64,000 bases of DNA from NCBI GenBank assembly GCA_023300545.1, contig JALZVT010000098.1, positions 1 through 64,000 on the forward strand, written 5' to 3'. Below are positions 9,394 through 18,777 of the stretch, one piece after another (position 1 is the first letter of the stretch; each line of letters starts with the position of its first letter). Source of the DNA: Pseudomonadales bacterium. Lineage in GTDB: Bacteria > Pseudomonadota > Gammaproteobacteria > Pseudomonadales > Azotimanducaceae. The notes under the pieces are model-generated. The model was not told where the DNA came from. It saw only the letters and a list, made by a program, of their open reading frames with translations, and made no database searches. The translations under genes and the position numbers were made by a program.

Positions 9394-9471
9394 CTAGTCA
9401 AACAAGCTAACTAGATCGACTAGTGATACCAAAAGTAACACTGACTGCCGTTAAGGTAACACAAAGGCAGT
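9394..9471. promoter_or_regulatory. Repeat-rich region upstream of the RND operon
   Basis: The 335-bp gap 9259-9593 holds no convincing gene. It contains three CTAG tetranucleotides within 30 bp (9394, 9411, 9420) and a direct repeat GTAACAC at 9435-9441 and 9456-9462, 21 bp apart (two helical turns). An inverted pair ACTGCC (9444-9449) / GGCAGT (9466-9471) flanks the second GTAACAC. These could be regulator sites for the pump operon that starts at 9258. No regulator gene is adjacent. Confidence 0.35.
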
Positions 9472-9554
9472 GGTCAGACCAGAATGGGAGCCTGGGTTTG
9501 TGCGCTAGGTTTGGAGGCAGTGACAGCGGGGTAGGGATCGCGTTAGCGCGGGAA

Positions 9555-9586
9555 GTAGGCGGGGGTCAGATTAATTCTGACCCCCG
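9555..9586 (+). repeat. REP-like palindrome, copy 1
   Basis: GTAG (9555-9558) precedes an 11-bp perfect stem: CGGGGGTCAGA (9560-9570) and TCTGACCCCCG (9576-9586) around TTAAT. A second copy with the same GTAG head lies at 61558-61584. A GTAG tetranucleotide followed by a palindrome is the hallmark of REP elements. It lies just after the GST stop, but no T-run follows on either strand, so it is a poor intrinsic terminator. Confidence 0.7.
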
Positions 9587-9593
9587 TTGGCAG

Positions 9594-10217
9594 TTAAGCT
9601 GAGGCGCTCGGGCGCGCTTTCATGCGCTCAAGCCAGGCGCCGATGTTCTTGTTTTCTGGGTTGATGGGCTGACCCACACTTTCGCCAAAAATCATGAAGC
9701 AGTACAGCAGAACATCAGCCAGCGACAGTTTGTCCCCGCCAACAAATTCACGACCTTCCATCAGGCCGTCGAGCCAGCTGATCTTTTCCTGAGCGATGCC
9801 CTTAAGCTTGTCTGCGGCTTCAGGAATCATTGTCATACGCGACTCAAAGAGTGGCTTGCCTTCCGAATAACGAAAGCCATTGGCTAGCGGTTCACAGACG
9901 TTGAGGTCAACGCGTCGAGCCCACATTCGGTTGCTAGCGCGCTCTTCTGGCGTGTCGCCCATCAGTGATTGACCCGGGAATTTCTCGTCGATGAACTCAC
10001 ATAACGCTGTAATTTCGGCAATATGTTGGCCGTCGTCGGTTTCGATGCAGGGAGACTGGCCGCCCGGATTCTTTGCAAGGTACGCAGGCTGACGGTTCTC
10101 ACCGGCCATAATATCGACCGTGTTGATTTCCATATCTTTTTCGAGATCGACGCCGCGTTCGGCGGCAAACATACGCACAACCTGTGGGTTTGGTCCTACG
10201 GAATTGTAGAATTTCAT
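9594..10217 (-). CDS. Glutathione S-transferase family protein
   Basis: A 207-residue cytosolic GST. The N-terminal thioredoxin-like domain begins MKFYNSVGPNPQ and includes NPGGQSPCIETDDG, where the cis-Pro glutathione-binding loop sits, then AEITALCEFI. The all-helical C-terminal domain carries the N-capping box SLADVLLY. A GGGAG Shine-Dalgarno precedes the ATG by about 6 bases. It lies 45 bases downstream of the glyoxalase-fold gene on the same strand, so the two probably form a glutathione-linked detoxification operon. Substrate is unknown. Confidence 0.9.
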   Translation of the reverse strand: MKFYNSVGPNPQVVRMFAAERGVDLEKDMEINTVDIMAGENRQPAYLAKNPGGQSPCIETDDGQHIAEITALCEFIDEKFPGQSLMGDTPEERASNRMWARRVDLNVCEPLANGFRYSEGKPLFESRMTMIPEAADKLKGIAQEKISWLDGLMEGREFVGGDKLSLADVLLYCFMIFGESVGQPINPENKNIGAWLERMKARPSASA

Positions 10218-10262
10218 GGGTTACTCCCTTTGTTTAAAATTTGGGTTTTGGAACCAGTGAGC

Positions 10263-10688
10263 TTACCACTCGCCGGTGTTGGGCATGGAGGCCCATGGTT
10301 CCGCAGGCGCGAGACGTTCGCCTCTTTGCAGTAACTCGACTGAGACATTGTCCGGCGATCGCACAAAAGCCATATGACCATCGCGGGGTGGCCGGTTTAT
10401 GGTGATGCCGGCCGCTTGCAGGGAACTACAGAGCGCATAGATATCATCTACTGCGTAGGCCAGATGACCAAAGTTTCGCCCGCCGCTCAACTCCTCTGGG
10501 TCCCAGTTGTAGGTCAATTCGACCTGGGCATCGCTGTCGCCGGGTGCGGCAAAGAAGATTAGTGTGAAGCGGCCTGCTTCGACCTCGACTCGTCGGACTT
10601 CTTCCAGTCCAAGGGCGGTATAGAACGCGCAGGAGGCGTCGAGGTCGGTTACCCGGACCATGGTGTGGAGATATTTCAAAGCGGTCAT
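10263..10688 (-). CDS. Glyoxalase I-like VOC family metalloenzyme
   Basis: A 141-residue vicinal-oxygen-chelate protein with two beta-alpha-beta-beta-beta modules. Likely metal ligands as in lactoylglutathione lyase are His8 (LHTMVRV), a Glu in QVELTYNW, His in FGHLAYAV and Glu in VSVELLQ. Resemblance to GloA, together with the GST gene downstream, supports methylglyoxal-glutathione or a similar adduct as substrate. An AAAGG directly abuts the ATG, unusually close for a Shine-Dalgarno, but His8 is needed, so this start is preferred. A 7-bp dyad lies just upstream in its promoter region. Confidence 0.85.
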   Translation of the reverse strand: MTALKYLHTMVRVTDLDASCAFYTALGLEEVRRVEVEAGRFTLIFFAAPGDSDAQVELTYNWDPEELSGGRNFGHLAYAVDDIYALCSSLQAAGITINRPPRDGHMAFVRSPDNVSVELLQRGERLAPAEPWASMPNTGEW

Positions 10689-10703
10689 CCTTTAATTGCT
10701 AAA

Positions 10704-10730
10704 TCTAGAATGGCTAAATTCAGTTCTAGA
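10704..10730. promoter_or_regulatory. Inverted repeat in GST/VOC-bkd divergent promoter
   Basis: Perfect arms TCTAGAA (10704-10710) and TTCTAGA (10724-10730) are separated by 13 bases. The dyad lies 16 bases upstream of the glyoxalase start and about 200 bases before bkdA1. The size and symmetry suit a dimeric repressor operator. No regulator gene is next to it. Confidence 0.4.
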
Positions 10731-10877
10731 GTGATTATGACCTGATGGCTTTAGGTTTGCGCATGAAACATCCAAACGCAGCCTTCTTTGTGGTTCTTTG
10801 CGCTAGTCTGGTGGTGTTCTGCCAGCGTATTTGGTGTTCCGCACCCCGTGGAAAAAGGCAGAATATTAGGGCCTTAG

Positions 10878-12275
<1,398 letters not shown>

Positions 12276-12277
12276 TT

Positions 12278-13366
12278 GTGACTGAAGAGACAACAAAACC
12301 TGTGGTACGCATGACCATGATTGAAGCGATTCGCGATGCCATCGATACGATGATGGCGCGCGACCAGCGGGTGGTGGTGTTTGGCGAGGACGTTGGTTAC
12401 TTCGGTGGCGTGTTTCGCTGCACCGACGGGCTGCAGGAAAAGTATGGCGCCTCCCGTGTATTTGACACACCCATTAATGAAAGTGGAATCATTGGTGTTG
12501 CGGTTGGCATGGCCAGTTATGGCCTTAGGCCCATTGCCGAAATTCAGTTTGCCGATTACGTGTACCCCGGTTACGACCAGATTGTCTCTGAAGCGGCACG
12601 ACTTCGGCACCGTTCGGCTGGCGATTTTACGGCGCCGATGGTGGTGCGCATGCCGTGTGGCGGGGGTATTTTTGGCGGTCAAACTCACAGCCAATCGCCG
12701 GAGGCGTTGTTTACCCATGTGGCGGGTTTGAAAACGGTGATGCCCTCAAATCCTTATGACGCCAAAGGTTTACTGATTGCGGCAATTGAAGACCCTGACC
12801 CCGTGATCTTTTTTGAGCCCAAGCGTCTGTACAACGGGCCGTTTGATGGTTATCACGACCGACCGCTGACAGCCTGGAAGCAACACCCCAAAGGTGCAGT
12901 GCCCGAAGACTACTACTCGATCGAACTCGGTAAAGCCGAACTGGTTAGCGAAGGCGATGACGTGACCATCATTGCCTACGGGACGCTGGTGCATGTGGCG
13001 CTCGCAGCCCTTGAGGGCACAAATATCAGTGCTGACGTTATTGATTTACGCACGTTGGTGCCACTTGATCTCGCCGCCATAGAGGCGTCAGTGCAGAAAA
13101 CCGGACGCTGCGTTATCGCCCACGAGGCAACCTATACCAATGGTTATGGTGCCGAGCTGGCAGCGCTCGTGCAGGAAACCTGTTTTTACCATCTCGAAGC
13201 GCCTATTGAACGCGTGACCGGTTGGGATACGCCTTATCCGCACGCTCAAGAATGGGATTATTTTCCGGGTCCGGCGCGTTTGGAGAAAGCAATCTGCCGC
13301 GTACTTGAGGGGACCGCACTGGCTGAAGGGGCAGCCGCCCAGGCAAATGGAGGTGCAAACCAATGA
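12278..13366 (+). CDS. bkdA2: Branched-chain 2-oxoacid dehydrogenase E1 beta
   Basis: A 362-residue transketolase-like beta subunit pairing with BkdA1 in the E1 heterotetramer. Conserved blocks are FGEDVGYFGGVFRCTDGL, ESGIIGVAVGMA, AEIQFADYVYPGYDQ, GGGIFGGQTHSQSPEAL and TVMPSNPYDAKGLL. The GTG start follows the bkdA1 stop after two bases, with GGGGG upstream. An ATG at 12311 is an alternative start. The stop overlaps bkdB by 4 bases. Confidence 0.93.
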   Translation: MTEETTKPVVRMTMIEAIRDAIDTMMARDQRVVVFGEDVGYFGGVFRCTDGLQEKYGASRVFDTPINESGIIGVAVGMASYGLRPIAEIQFADYVYPGYDQIVSEAARLRHRSAGDFTAPMVVRMPCGGGIFGGQTHSQSPEALFTHVAGLKTVMPSNPYDAKGLLIAAIEDPDPVIFFEPKRLYNGPFDGYHDRPLTAWKQHPKGAVPEDYYSIELGKAELVSEGDDVTIIAYGTLVHVALAALEGTNISADVIDLRTLVPLDLAAIEASVQKTGRCVIAHEATYTNGYGAELAALVQETCFYHLEAPIERVTGWDTPYPHAQEWDYFPGPARLEKAICRVLEGTALAEGAAAQANGGANQ

Positions 13367-14613
13367 GTGAGCACACCATAACAATGCCCGATGTGGGCGA
13401 AGGTATTACCGAAGCTGAAGTTGTGGAATGGCATGTGGCTGTCGGCGATACGGTCGCAGAAGACGAGTTGCTGGGTGCAGTGATGACTGACAAAGCCGCT
13501 GTCGATATTCCGTCGCCGGTTGCAGGTATTGTGGTTGCGCTGGGTGGCGACGTTGGTGACGTGCTGGCGGTTGGCGCGGAATACGTTCGATTGAGTGTGG
13601 GAGCGGCCAGCGACGTTGGCTCGAACGCCAAAACTGGCTCGGCGAGTGAAGTTCCGTCAGCGCCGCCAGCAATTGCTCAGCCAGCATCACCAGCCGAGTC
13701 AAAACCCGAAACAGCCTTGCCATTGCCAGTCACGCTGCCGCGCCGTCGCGCGCTGGCGTCGCCAGCCGTACGCCGGCGGGCCCATGAACATGGTGTTTCG
13801 TTGAATTACGTCCGCGGCACCGGGCCTGCTGGACGTATTTCCCACGCAGACCTCGATACCTTTCTTGCTGGCGGGCAAGGTGCTGGAGCCGCAGCACCCG
13901 AACTGCCAGGAGACCGCGTTGAGGAAATCAAAGTGGTGGGGATGCGACGCCAGATCGCTGAAAAGATGCAGTTGGCCAAACAGCGAATTCCTCACTTCAG
14001 TTACGTCGAAGAGACGGATGTCACCACACTTGAAGACTTGCGGGCGCAACTTAATAGCACGCGCAAGGAAGACCAACCCAAGCTGACGCTGCTGCCGTTT
14101 ATGGTTATGGCATTGGTCCGGGCGTTGGAAGAATTCCCACAAATGAACGCCCGCTATGACGATGATGCCGGGGTGATTCGACGTCACAGCGGTGTTCACC
14201 TCGGCATTGCGGTGCAGACAGATCGAGGTTTGATGGTTCCGGTTTTACGTAATGCGCAGCGACTCGATGTGTGGGGCATTGCGCGAAAAATTTCGGAATT
14301 GGCTGGGGGGTCGCGCAGCGGACGTATTCGGCGAGATGATCTTACTGGTGCAACGATAACCTTGACCAGTCTTGGTGCTTTGGGCGGCATTGTGACTACG
14401 CCCGTAATAAACTATCCAGAAGTTGCGATTGTGGGTATTAACCGCATCGTTACCCGGCCAGTGTTTGTCGAAGAACGAGTCGTGCCGCGTAAGCTAATGA
14501 ACCTGAGTTCTTCGTTTGATCATCGGGTTGTGGACGGCTTTGAAGCTGCAGAATTTGTGCAGCGCATTCGGTCTTATATTGAGTTTCCCAGCACGATCTT
14601 TATTCCGTCGTAA
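13363..14613 (+). CDS. bkdB: Dihydrolipoyl acyltransferase E2 of branched-chain complex
   Basis: The 416-residue core acyltransferase. It has one lipoyl domain (lipoylated Lys44 in MTDKAAV), an Ala/Pro-rich linker, a peripheral subunit-binding domain near residues 130-170 (SPAVRRRAHEHGV then GTGPAGRI), and a catalytic CAT domain with DHRVVDG at 386-392, where His387 and Asp391 are active-site residues. A single lipoyl domain is usual for BCKDH E2. The ATG overlaps the bkdA2 stop (ATGA). Confidence 0.93.
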   Translation: MSEHTITMPDVGEGITEAEVVEWHVAVGDTVAEDELLGAVMTDKAAVDIPSPVAGIVVALGGDVGDVLAVGAEYVRLSVGAASDVGSNAKTGSASEVPSAPPAIAQPASPAESKPETALPLPVTLPRRRALASPAVRRRAHEHGVSLNYVRGTGPAGRISHADLDTFLAGGQGAGAAAPELPGDRVEEIKVVGMRRQIAEKMQLAKQRIPHFSYVEETDVTTLEDLRAQLNSTRKEDQPKLTLLPFMVMALVRALEEFPQMNARYDDDAGVIRRHSGVHLGIAVQTDRGLMVPVLRNAQRLDVWGIARKISELAGGSRSGRIRRDDLTGATITLTSLGALGGIVTTPVINYPEVAIVGINRIVTRPVFVEERVVPRKLMNLSSSFDHRVVDGFEAAEFVQRIRSYIEFPSTIFIPS

Positions 14614-14657
14614 GTGTTGTTACGAGGGGTGGTTGCACAGTTGAAGGATTGCAGTTG

Positions 14658-16091
14658 ATGAAACAGTTGAGTGCCCAGGTTTTGATTTTGGGTGGAGGTC
14701 CGGGTGGTTACTCTTGTGCGATAAGGGCGGGTCAACTCGGTCTTGATGTGTTGCTGGTTGAGCCAGCAAGAGCGGGTGGCACTTGCTTGCACGCGGGTTG
14801 TATCCCATCAAAGGCTTTTATTCATGCGGCTGAAACGTTTCGCGATAGTTCTGGAGCCGGTGATCTTGCGGCTATGGGCATTCTAAACGCCCGGGCTGAA
14901 CTCGACTGGCCAACCACACTCGGCTGGAAAGATTCGGTTGTTGACCAGCTGGCTGCGGGTGTCGATGCCTTGCTTGCAAAAGCGGGGGTTAACAGGCTGG
15001 CCGGTTTTGGGGTTATGCAGGACGGCAAGCGATGTCATGTGTTCTCGAGCGAGGCGGAGTTGCTTGTCGAAGTGCAGGCCGATTTTGTCGTACTTGCTAT
15101 GGGCGCCACAGAGGTAGAGCTGCCGAGCCTCCCGGCTGGCTCGAGTGTGCTTTACGCTCGCCAGGCACTGTCGCTGGCAGAGTTACCCGTGACAATGGCG
15201 GTAGTAGGTGGTGGCTACATTGGTCTTGAGTTGGGGCAGGCCTTTGCGCGGCTTGGTGTGCAGGTGACGGTCGTGGAAGCTCAGGATCGTTTGTTGCCGG
15301 CGTACCCCGCAACGCTGACTAGCAGCATCGTGAAGTCGATACTGGCCGACGGCGTTGTTGCCCATACGAGTGCGCGGGCAACACACTGGCAAGACGATGC
15401 GTTGCACATCACGTTAGCTAATGGCGAGTTACACAGTGTGGCTGCAGAAAAGGTGTTAGTTGCCGTTGGTCGTTGCCCCAATCTTCAGGGCTGGGGGCGC
15501 GACAACCTGGCTCTGGATTTGAGTGCTGCTGAACATCCAGGTAGCGCGTTAGCGGCCATCGCGGTGAATACACGAGGTGAGACGTCGATGTCAGGAGTTT
15601 ATGCGATTGGTGATCTTACTGGTGAGCCAATGCTTGCGCATCGGGCAATGGCACAGGGACAGGTTGCCGCAGAATGCATCGCCGGTCGGCGGCGAGAGTT
15701 CTCTCCAGTTGCTATCCCAGCGGTGTGTTTCACAACGCCAGAGCTCGTCAGTGTGGGCGAGACCGCTGGCAGCGCAAAAGCCGCGGGCCTGTCAGTGATT
15801 GTTCAGCGCTATCCGCTGGCGGCTAATGCCCGTGCGTTAACACTTAGCGGGCGCGCTGAGGGTGGGGTGAGTGGTTTTGTCGAGGTCGTAGCCGACGCGG
15901 ACGACCATGTTTTGCTTGGGGTGCAGGCAGTAGGGGAGCACGTTGCTGAACTGGTGCACAGCTTCACGTTAGCGCTGGAGATGGGCGCACGCTTGGAAGA
16001 CGTAGCGGACACGATACATGCACATCCCACACTCGGTGAGACCTTTGCCGAAGCCAGTCTCGCAGCGCTTGGGCTGCCGTTACACAGTTAG
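14658..16091 (+). CDS. lpdV: Dihydrolipoyl dehydrogenase E3
   Basis: A 477-residue FAD-dependent disulfide oxidoreductase that reoxidises lipoyl groups with NAD+. It has the FAD-binding GGGPGGYSCA fold, the redox pair Cys43/Cys48 in GGTCLHAGCIPSK, the NAD-binding VVGGGYIGLELGQ, the FAD motif YAIGDLTGEPMLAHRAM, and the C-terminal active-site HAHPTLGET. I prefer the ATG at 14658, with AGGA nine bases upstream, to the TTG at 14649. Its place as last gene of the bkd operon suggests a dedicated E3, hence the LpdV-type symbol. Confidence 0.92.
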   Translation: MKQLSAQVLILGGGPGGYSCAIRAGQLGLDVLLVEPARAGGTCLHAGCIPSKAFIHAAETFRDSSGAGDLAAMGILNARAELDWPTTLGWKDSVVDQLAAGVDALLAKAGVNRLAGFGVMQDGKRCHVFSSEAELLVEVQADFVVLAMGATEVELPSLPAGSSVLYARQALSLAELPVTMAVVGGGYIGLELGQAFARLGVQVTVVEAQDRLLPAYPATLTSSIVKSILADGVVAHTSARATHWQDDALHITLANGELHSVAAEKVLVAVGRCPNLQGWGRDNLALDLSAAEHPGSALAAIAVNTRGETSMSGVYAIGDLTGEPMLAHRAMAQGQVAAECIAGRRREFSPVAIPAVCFTTPELVSVGETAGSAKAAGLSVIVQRYPLAANARALTLSGRAEGGVSGFVEVVADADDHVLLGVQAVGEHVAELVHSFTLALEMGARLEDVADTIHAHPTLGETFAEASLAALGLPLHS

Positions 16092-16127
16092 TATTAGCGT
16101 ACCGGATGACGTACCAGAAGAACGGGC

Positions 16128-16162
16128 AAAAAAAATGCCTTGGTACCAGTGGTAGCAAGGCA
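16128..16162 (-). terminator. Strong intrinsic terminator (minus strand)
   Basis: Read on the minus strand, TGCCTTG (complement of 16156-16162) pairs with CAAGGCA (complement of 16136-16142). An inner TACC/GGTA extends the stem past one mismatch to an ACT triloop, and eight T residues follow. It ends minus-strand transcription coming from the small gene at 16203-16391, which supports that gene being real. Confidence 0.85.
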
Positions 16163-16173
16163 AGACCAGGAGT

Positions 16174-16187
16174 TCTCTCGCGAGAGA
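16174..16187. repeat. 14-bp perfect palindrome
   Basis: TCTCTCGCGAGAGA is self-complementary over all 14 bases. It lies between the stop of the small minus-strand gene and its terminator, so it would be in the 3' untranslated region of that transcript. Function unknown. Confidence 0.6.
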
Positions 16188-16202
16188 GTTAGTGAGTTTC
16201 GG

Positions 16203-16391
16203 TTAGGGCACAATCACATTAAGCAGCATGCTGCATAGCAGCGTCGCGAGGGCTGCGAACAGTAATCCGGTTTCTGCAAAGCTCAGGCGGTCATCGCCGC
16301 GATGCGACACAGCAGCTTTAGTTTGGGCGGCTTGCTGCTGTTTTGAGGCGGCAAGGTTTCGCAGTAGGTCTTGGCTAGTAGATGATTGCAC
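16203..16391 (-). CDS. Small single-pass membrane protein, unknown
   Basis: A 62-residue protein with a polar, Gln/Ala-rich N-terminal half and one C-terminal hydrophobic segment at about residues 42-61, so a tail-anchored or single-pass membrane peptide is likely. The start is GTG with a weak GAAG upstream. Main support for its being a gene is the intrinsic terminator 41 bases downstream on the same strand. No homologue family is recognised. Confidence 0.5.
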   Translation of the reverse strand: MQSSTSQDLLRNLAASKQQQAAQTKAAVSHRGDDRLSFAETGLLFAALATLLCSMLLNVIVP

Positions 16392-16574
16392 GGGTACTTC
16401 AACTCAAAAGTCAGTGATGACAGGAGTAAAGGTACGCCGTAACAATGGAGTCATGGCTCAGCAACTATGGAAGTATTGTGGAGCGCCGGTGCACTGCCGG
16501 TCTCGGCAAGGGAGGATAGTACTAGCGCGTCACTTAGGTTGCCTAAATTTCCACCGGGCGCTATTTGTAAAGGG

Positions 16575-16832
16575 TTAACTGCTTGAAATTTCTACGCTTT
16601 GTTGTTCTTTGGCCGCTAGTGCGCACAGGTGCCGGTCGATTAGCGTCTGGTAAGCGCGCATGACCGAGCTCGGCATGGGGCGGGCCTCAGCCTCGCGCTC
16701 TGCCAGCTCGCTTTGCAAGCGCTTGATGCTGGCTCGTAACCCCTCGCAGACCGAATTGCGCTCGCGATGCGGATCTGATTCGCTCGCGGGTCGCCCGGTT
16801 GGTGCTTGCTGATCGGTGTTTGAGTTCGACAT
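16575..16832 (-). CDS. Small coiled-coil protein, unknown
   Basis: An 85-residue hydrophilic protein. The ATG at 16832 is preferred over 16871 because AAGG lies eight bases upstream of it. Residues about 25-55 (ERNSVCEGLRASIKRLQSEL onward) look like a coiled coil, followed by a second helix. There is no signal peptide or membrane segment. It is divergent from the Zn-protease gene and upstream of the small membrane protein gene on the same strand, with 183 bases between them. No family recognised. Confidence 0.5.
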   Translation of the reverse strand: MSNSNTDQQAPTGRPASESDPHRERNSVCEGLRASIKRLQSELAEREAEARPMPSSVMRAYQTLIDRHLCALAAKEQQSVEISSS

Positions 16833-17032
16833 AGGCTGGACCTTACAAAAGTTCCAAGGCGTTGTCCTCACCAGCTACCCATAACCTGCTGGCGATCACC
16901 GTCATTGAGTGAGGTACTATGCAGGTTGATCGCTTTTTACGTTCTGCTCCGTGTTTGGTGAACTGGCGCCGGTTTAGCTGGAGGCCGATGGGTCGACCGC
17001 AAAACGATCTAATAACTAAGAGCTAAATAATA

Positions 17033-17060
17033 TTAAAGTGTTAAATAACAATGCTATATA
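17033..17060 (+). promoter_or_regulatory. Candidate promoter for the M48 protease gene
   Basis: TTAAAG (17033-17038), a 16-base spacer, and an extended -10 TGCTATATA (17052-17060) lie in an AT-rich stretch. The predicted start would fall almost on the GTG at 17074, leaving little leader, so either the promoter or the start codon is misplaced. Confidence 0.25.
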
Positions 17061-17073
17061 AGGTTTTATTGCG

Positions 17074-18720
17074 GTGAATTATAGGTTGTGCCGAACTCAA
17101 AATGAGCAACAATCTATTTCGCGGTCTACTGCGCGGTCTACTGCGCGACGGGCCGCCTGGAAGAGCGCGGTCGGGCTGCTGCTGTTGCTCGCGCTGGGCG
17201 GCTGTGTGACCAACCCGGTGACTGGGCGTAGCGAACTGGCTCTGGTGACGCCGGCAAGAGAATTGGCTATTGGCCAGCAAAACTACATTCCCGCCCAGCA
17301 ATCTCAGGGTGGTCAGCTTTCTGTCGACCCCGATCTGAGCAAATACGTCCGTGGGGTGGGGCAACGCATGGCTGATGCCAGTGGTGTCGAGTTGCCCTAT
17401 GAATTTGTGGTTTTGAATAATCCGGTACCCAACGCCTGGGCGATGCCGGGAGGCAAAATTGCCATCAATCGTGGACTGTTAACTGAGCTTGGTAGCGAGG
17501 CGGAGTTGGCGGCGGTGCTCGGTCACGAGGTCACCCACGCAGCGGCTCGACACGGTGCCAAAAGCATGCAGCGTGGCATGTTCATGCAAGGCGCACTGGT
17601 TGCGACTGCGATTATCAGCTCCCAGCGTACTGAGTACGCCAACCAGCTGGTGGGTGCTGCGCAGGTCGCGGCCCAGCTGATTTCGACCAAATACGGCCGG
17701 GATGCGGAGCGAGAATCTGATCTGTACGGCACGCGTTGGCTGGCTGACGCAGGCTATGACCCTAGCGCTGCCGTGGATTTACAGAAAACGTTTGTTCGGT
17801 TGTCTGAGGGACGCCAGTCAGACTGGCTGTCCGGGATGTTTTCATCGCATCCACCATCGACTGAGCGAGTAGCGAACAACGAGAAGCTGCTCGTTAAGTT
17901 ACGCGAGGAAGGCGCCATTCGCCCCGACGCTGAACGCGGTACCGAGCGATACGCGCGTGCGATGGGGTTTATCAATGCACGCAAAGACGCCTATGCCGCT
18001 CAGGACGCTGCCCGCAAAGCGCTTGCTGACGATGATTTTGCCACCGCCCTGGCGAAGATTAATGTGGCCATTAGCTCGGAGCCGCGCGAAGCCAGTTTTC
18101 ACGGTACTCGCGGCGATATTCGTTATAAGCAAAAACGTTTCGATGATGCGATTACCAACTACGCCCGTGCCATTGATCGCGACGCCGGTTACTACCATTA
18201 CTATCTCGGGCGGGGAATGGCGATCACCAAACAGCGCGACACTCTTGGGGCCAAAGGTGATCTGGAGTCGAGCCTGAAACTGCTACCGACAGCAACGGCA
18301 TACCACGAGCTGGGCAAGATTGCCGAACAGGAAGGTAACCAGGATCTGGCGTTGAAATATTACGCCGCGGCCGGTGGCTCCCAGTCTAATGAAGGGGCTG
18401 CTGCCCGCGCCCGATATGCTTCGTTGGATGTTCCTCGGCGTCCGGCGCAATATGTGAAAACACGAGTGGTTGCCAATAAGCAGGGCGCTCCCGTATTGCT
18501 GGTCGCCAATAGCACCCAGATGGCGCTGACAAATGTGGAAGTGCTGGTTGAGCTTGGCTGGGCAAATGGTCAGTCTGAACGGGTGCGCCGGGTCATTCGC
18601 CAGTTGCCTGCAGGGCGACAGGTTACGGTCGCGCTGCCTAACCGGAAAATGCAGTTGGTCCGCCAAGCCAGTGCGGCAACCGCAGCCCAGCCGGCGGGCA
18701 ACGACAAGCGTATCTATTGA
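17074..18720 (+). CDS. M48-family Zn-metalloprotease lipoprotein with TPRs (BepA-like)
   Basis: A 548-residue periplasmic metalloprotease. A lipobox LALGGC places the lipidated Cys at 44, after an unusually long, Arg/Ser-rich N-terminus. The zinc site is HEVTH at 151-155 with the third ligand probably Glu212 in ERESD. The C-terminal half (about 320-450) carries TPR-like helices, as in BepA/YfgC, which degrades misassembled LptD and BAM clients. A further roughly 90 residues form a beta-rich tail. The GTG start has AAGG upstream. The gene is alone between the divergent small gene and the carotenoid oxygenase 57 bases downstream. Confidence 0.85.
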   Translation: MNYRLCRTQNEQQSISRSTARSTARRAAWKSAVGLLLLLALGGCVTNPVTGRSELALVTPARELAIGQQNYIPAQQSQGGQLSVDPDLSKYVRGVGQRMADASGVELPYEFVVLNNPVPNAWAMPGGKIAINRGLLTELGSEAELAAVLGHEVTHAAARHGAKSMQRGMFMQGALVATAIISSQRTEYANQLVGAAQVAAQLISTKYGRDAERESDLYGTRWLADAGYDPSAAVDLQKTFVRLSEGRQSDWLSGMFSSHPPSTERVANNEKLLVKLREEGAIRPDAERGTERYARAMGFINARKDAYAAQDAARKALADDDFATALAKINVAISSEPREASFHGTRGDIRYKQKRFDDAITNYARAIDRDAGYYHYYLGRGMAITKQRDTLGAKGDLESSLKLLPTATAYHELGKIAEQEGNQDLALKYYAAAGGSQSNEGAAARARYASLDVPRRPAQYVKTRVVANKQGAPVLLVANSTQMALTNVEVLVELGWANGQSERVRRVIRQLPAGRQVTVALPNRKMQLVRQASAATAAQPAGNDKRIY

Positions 18721-18777
18721 GTTAATTCGAGCGCACTTTTTTAGCACTAGTTTCACTGAGTTTACGAGGCAGTTTTT

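Noticed and set aside
9560-9586. Reading the palindrome as the GST terminator
   Set aside because: No T-run on either strand and a related copy elsewhere with the same GTAG head; REP-like is the better call, though it may still end transcripts.
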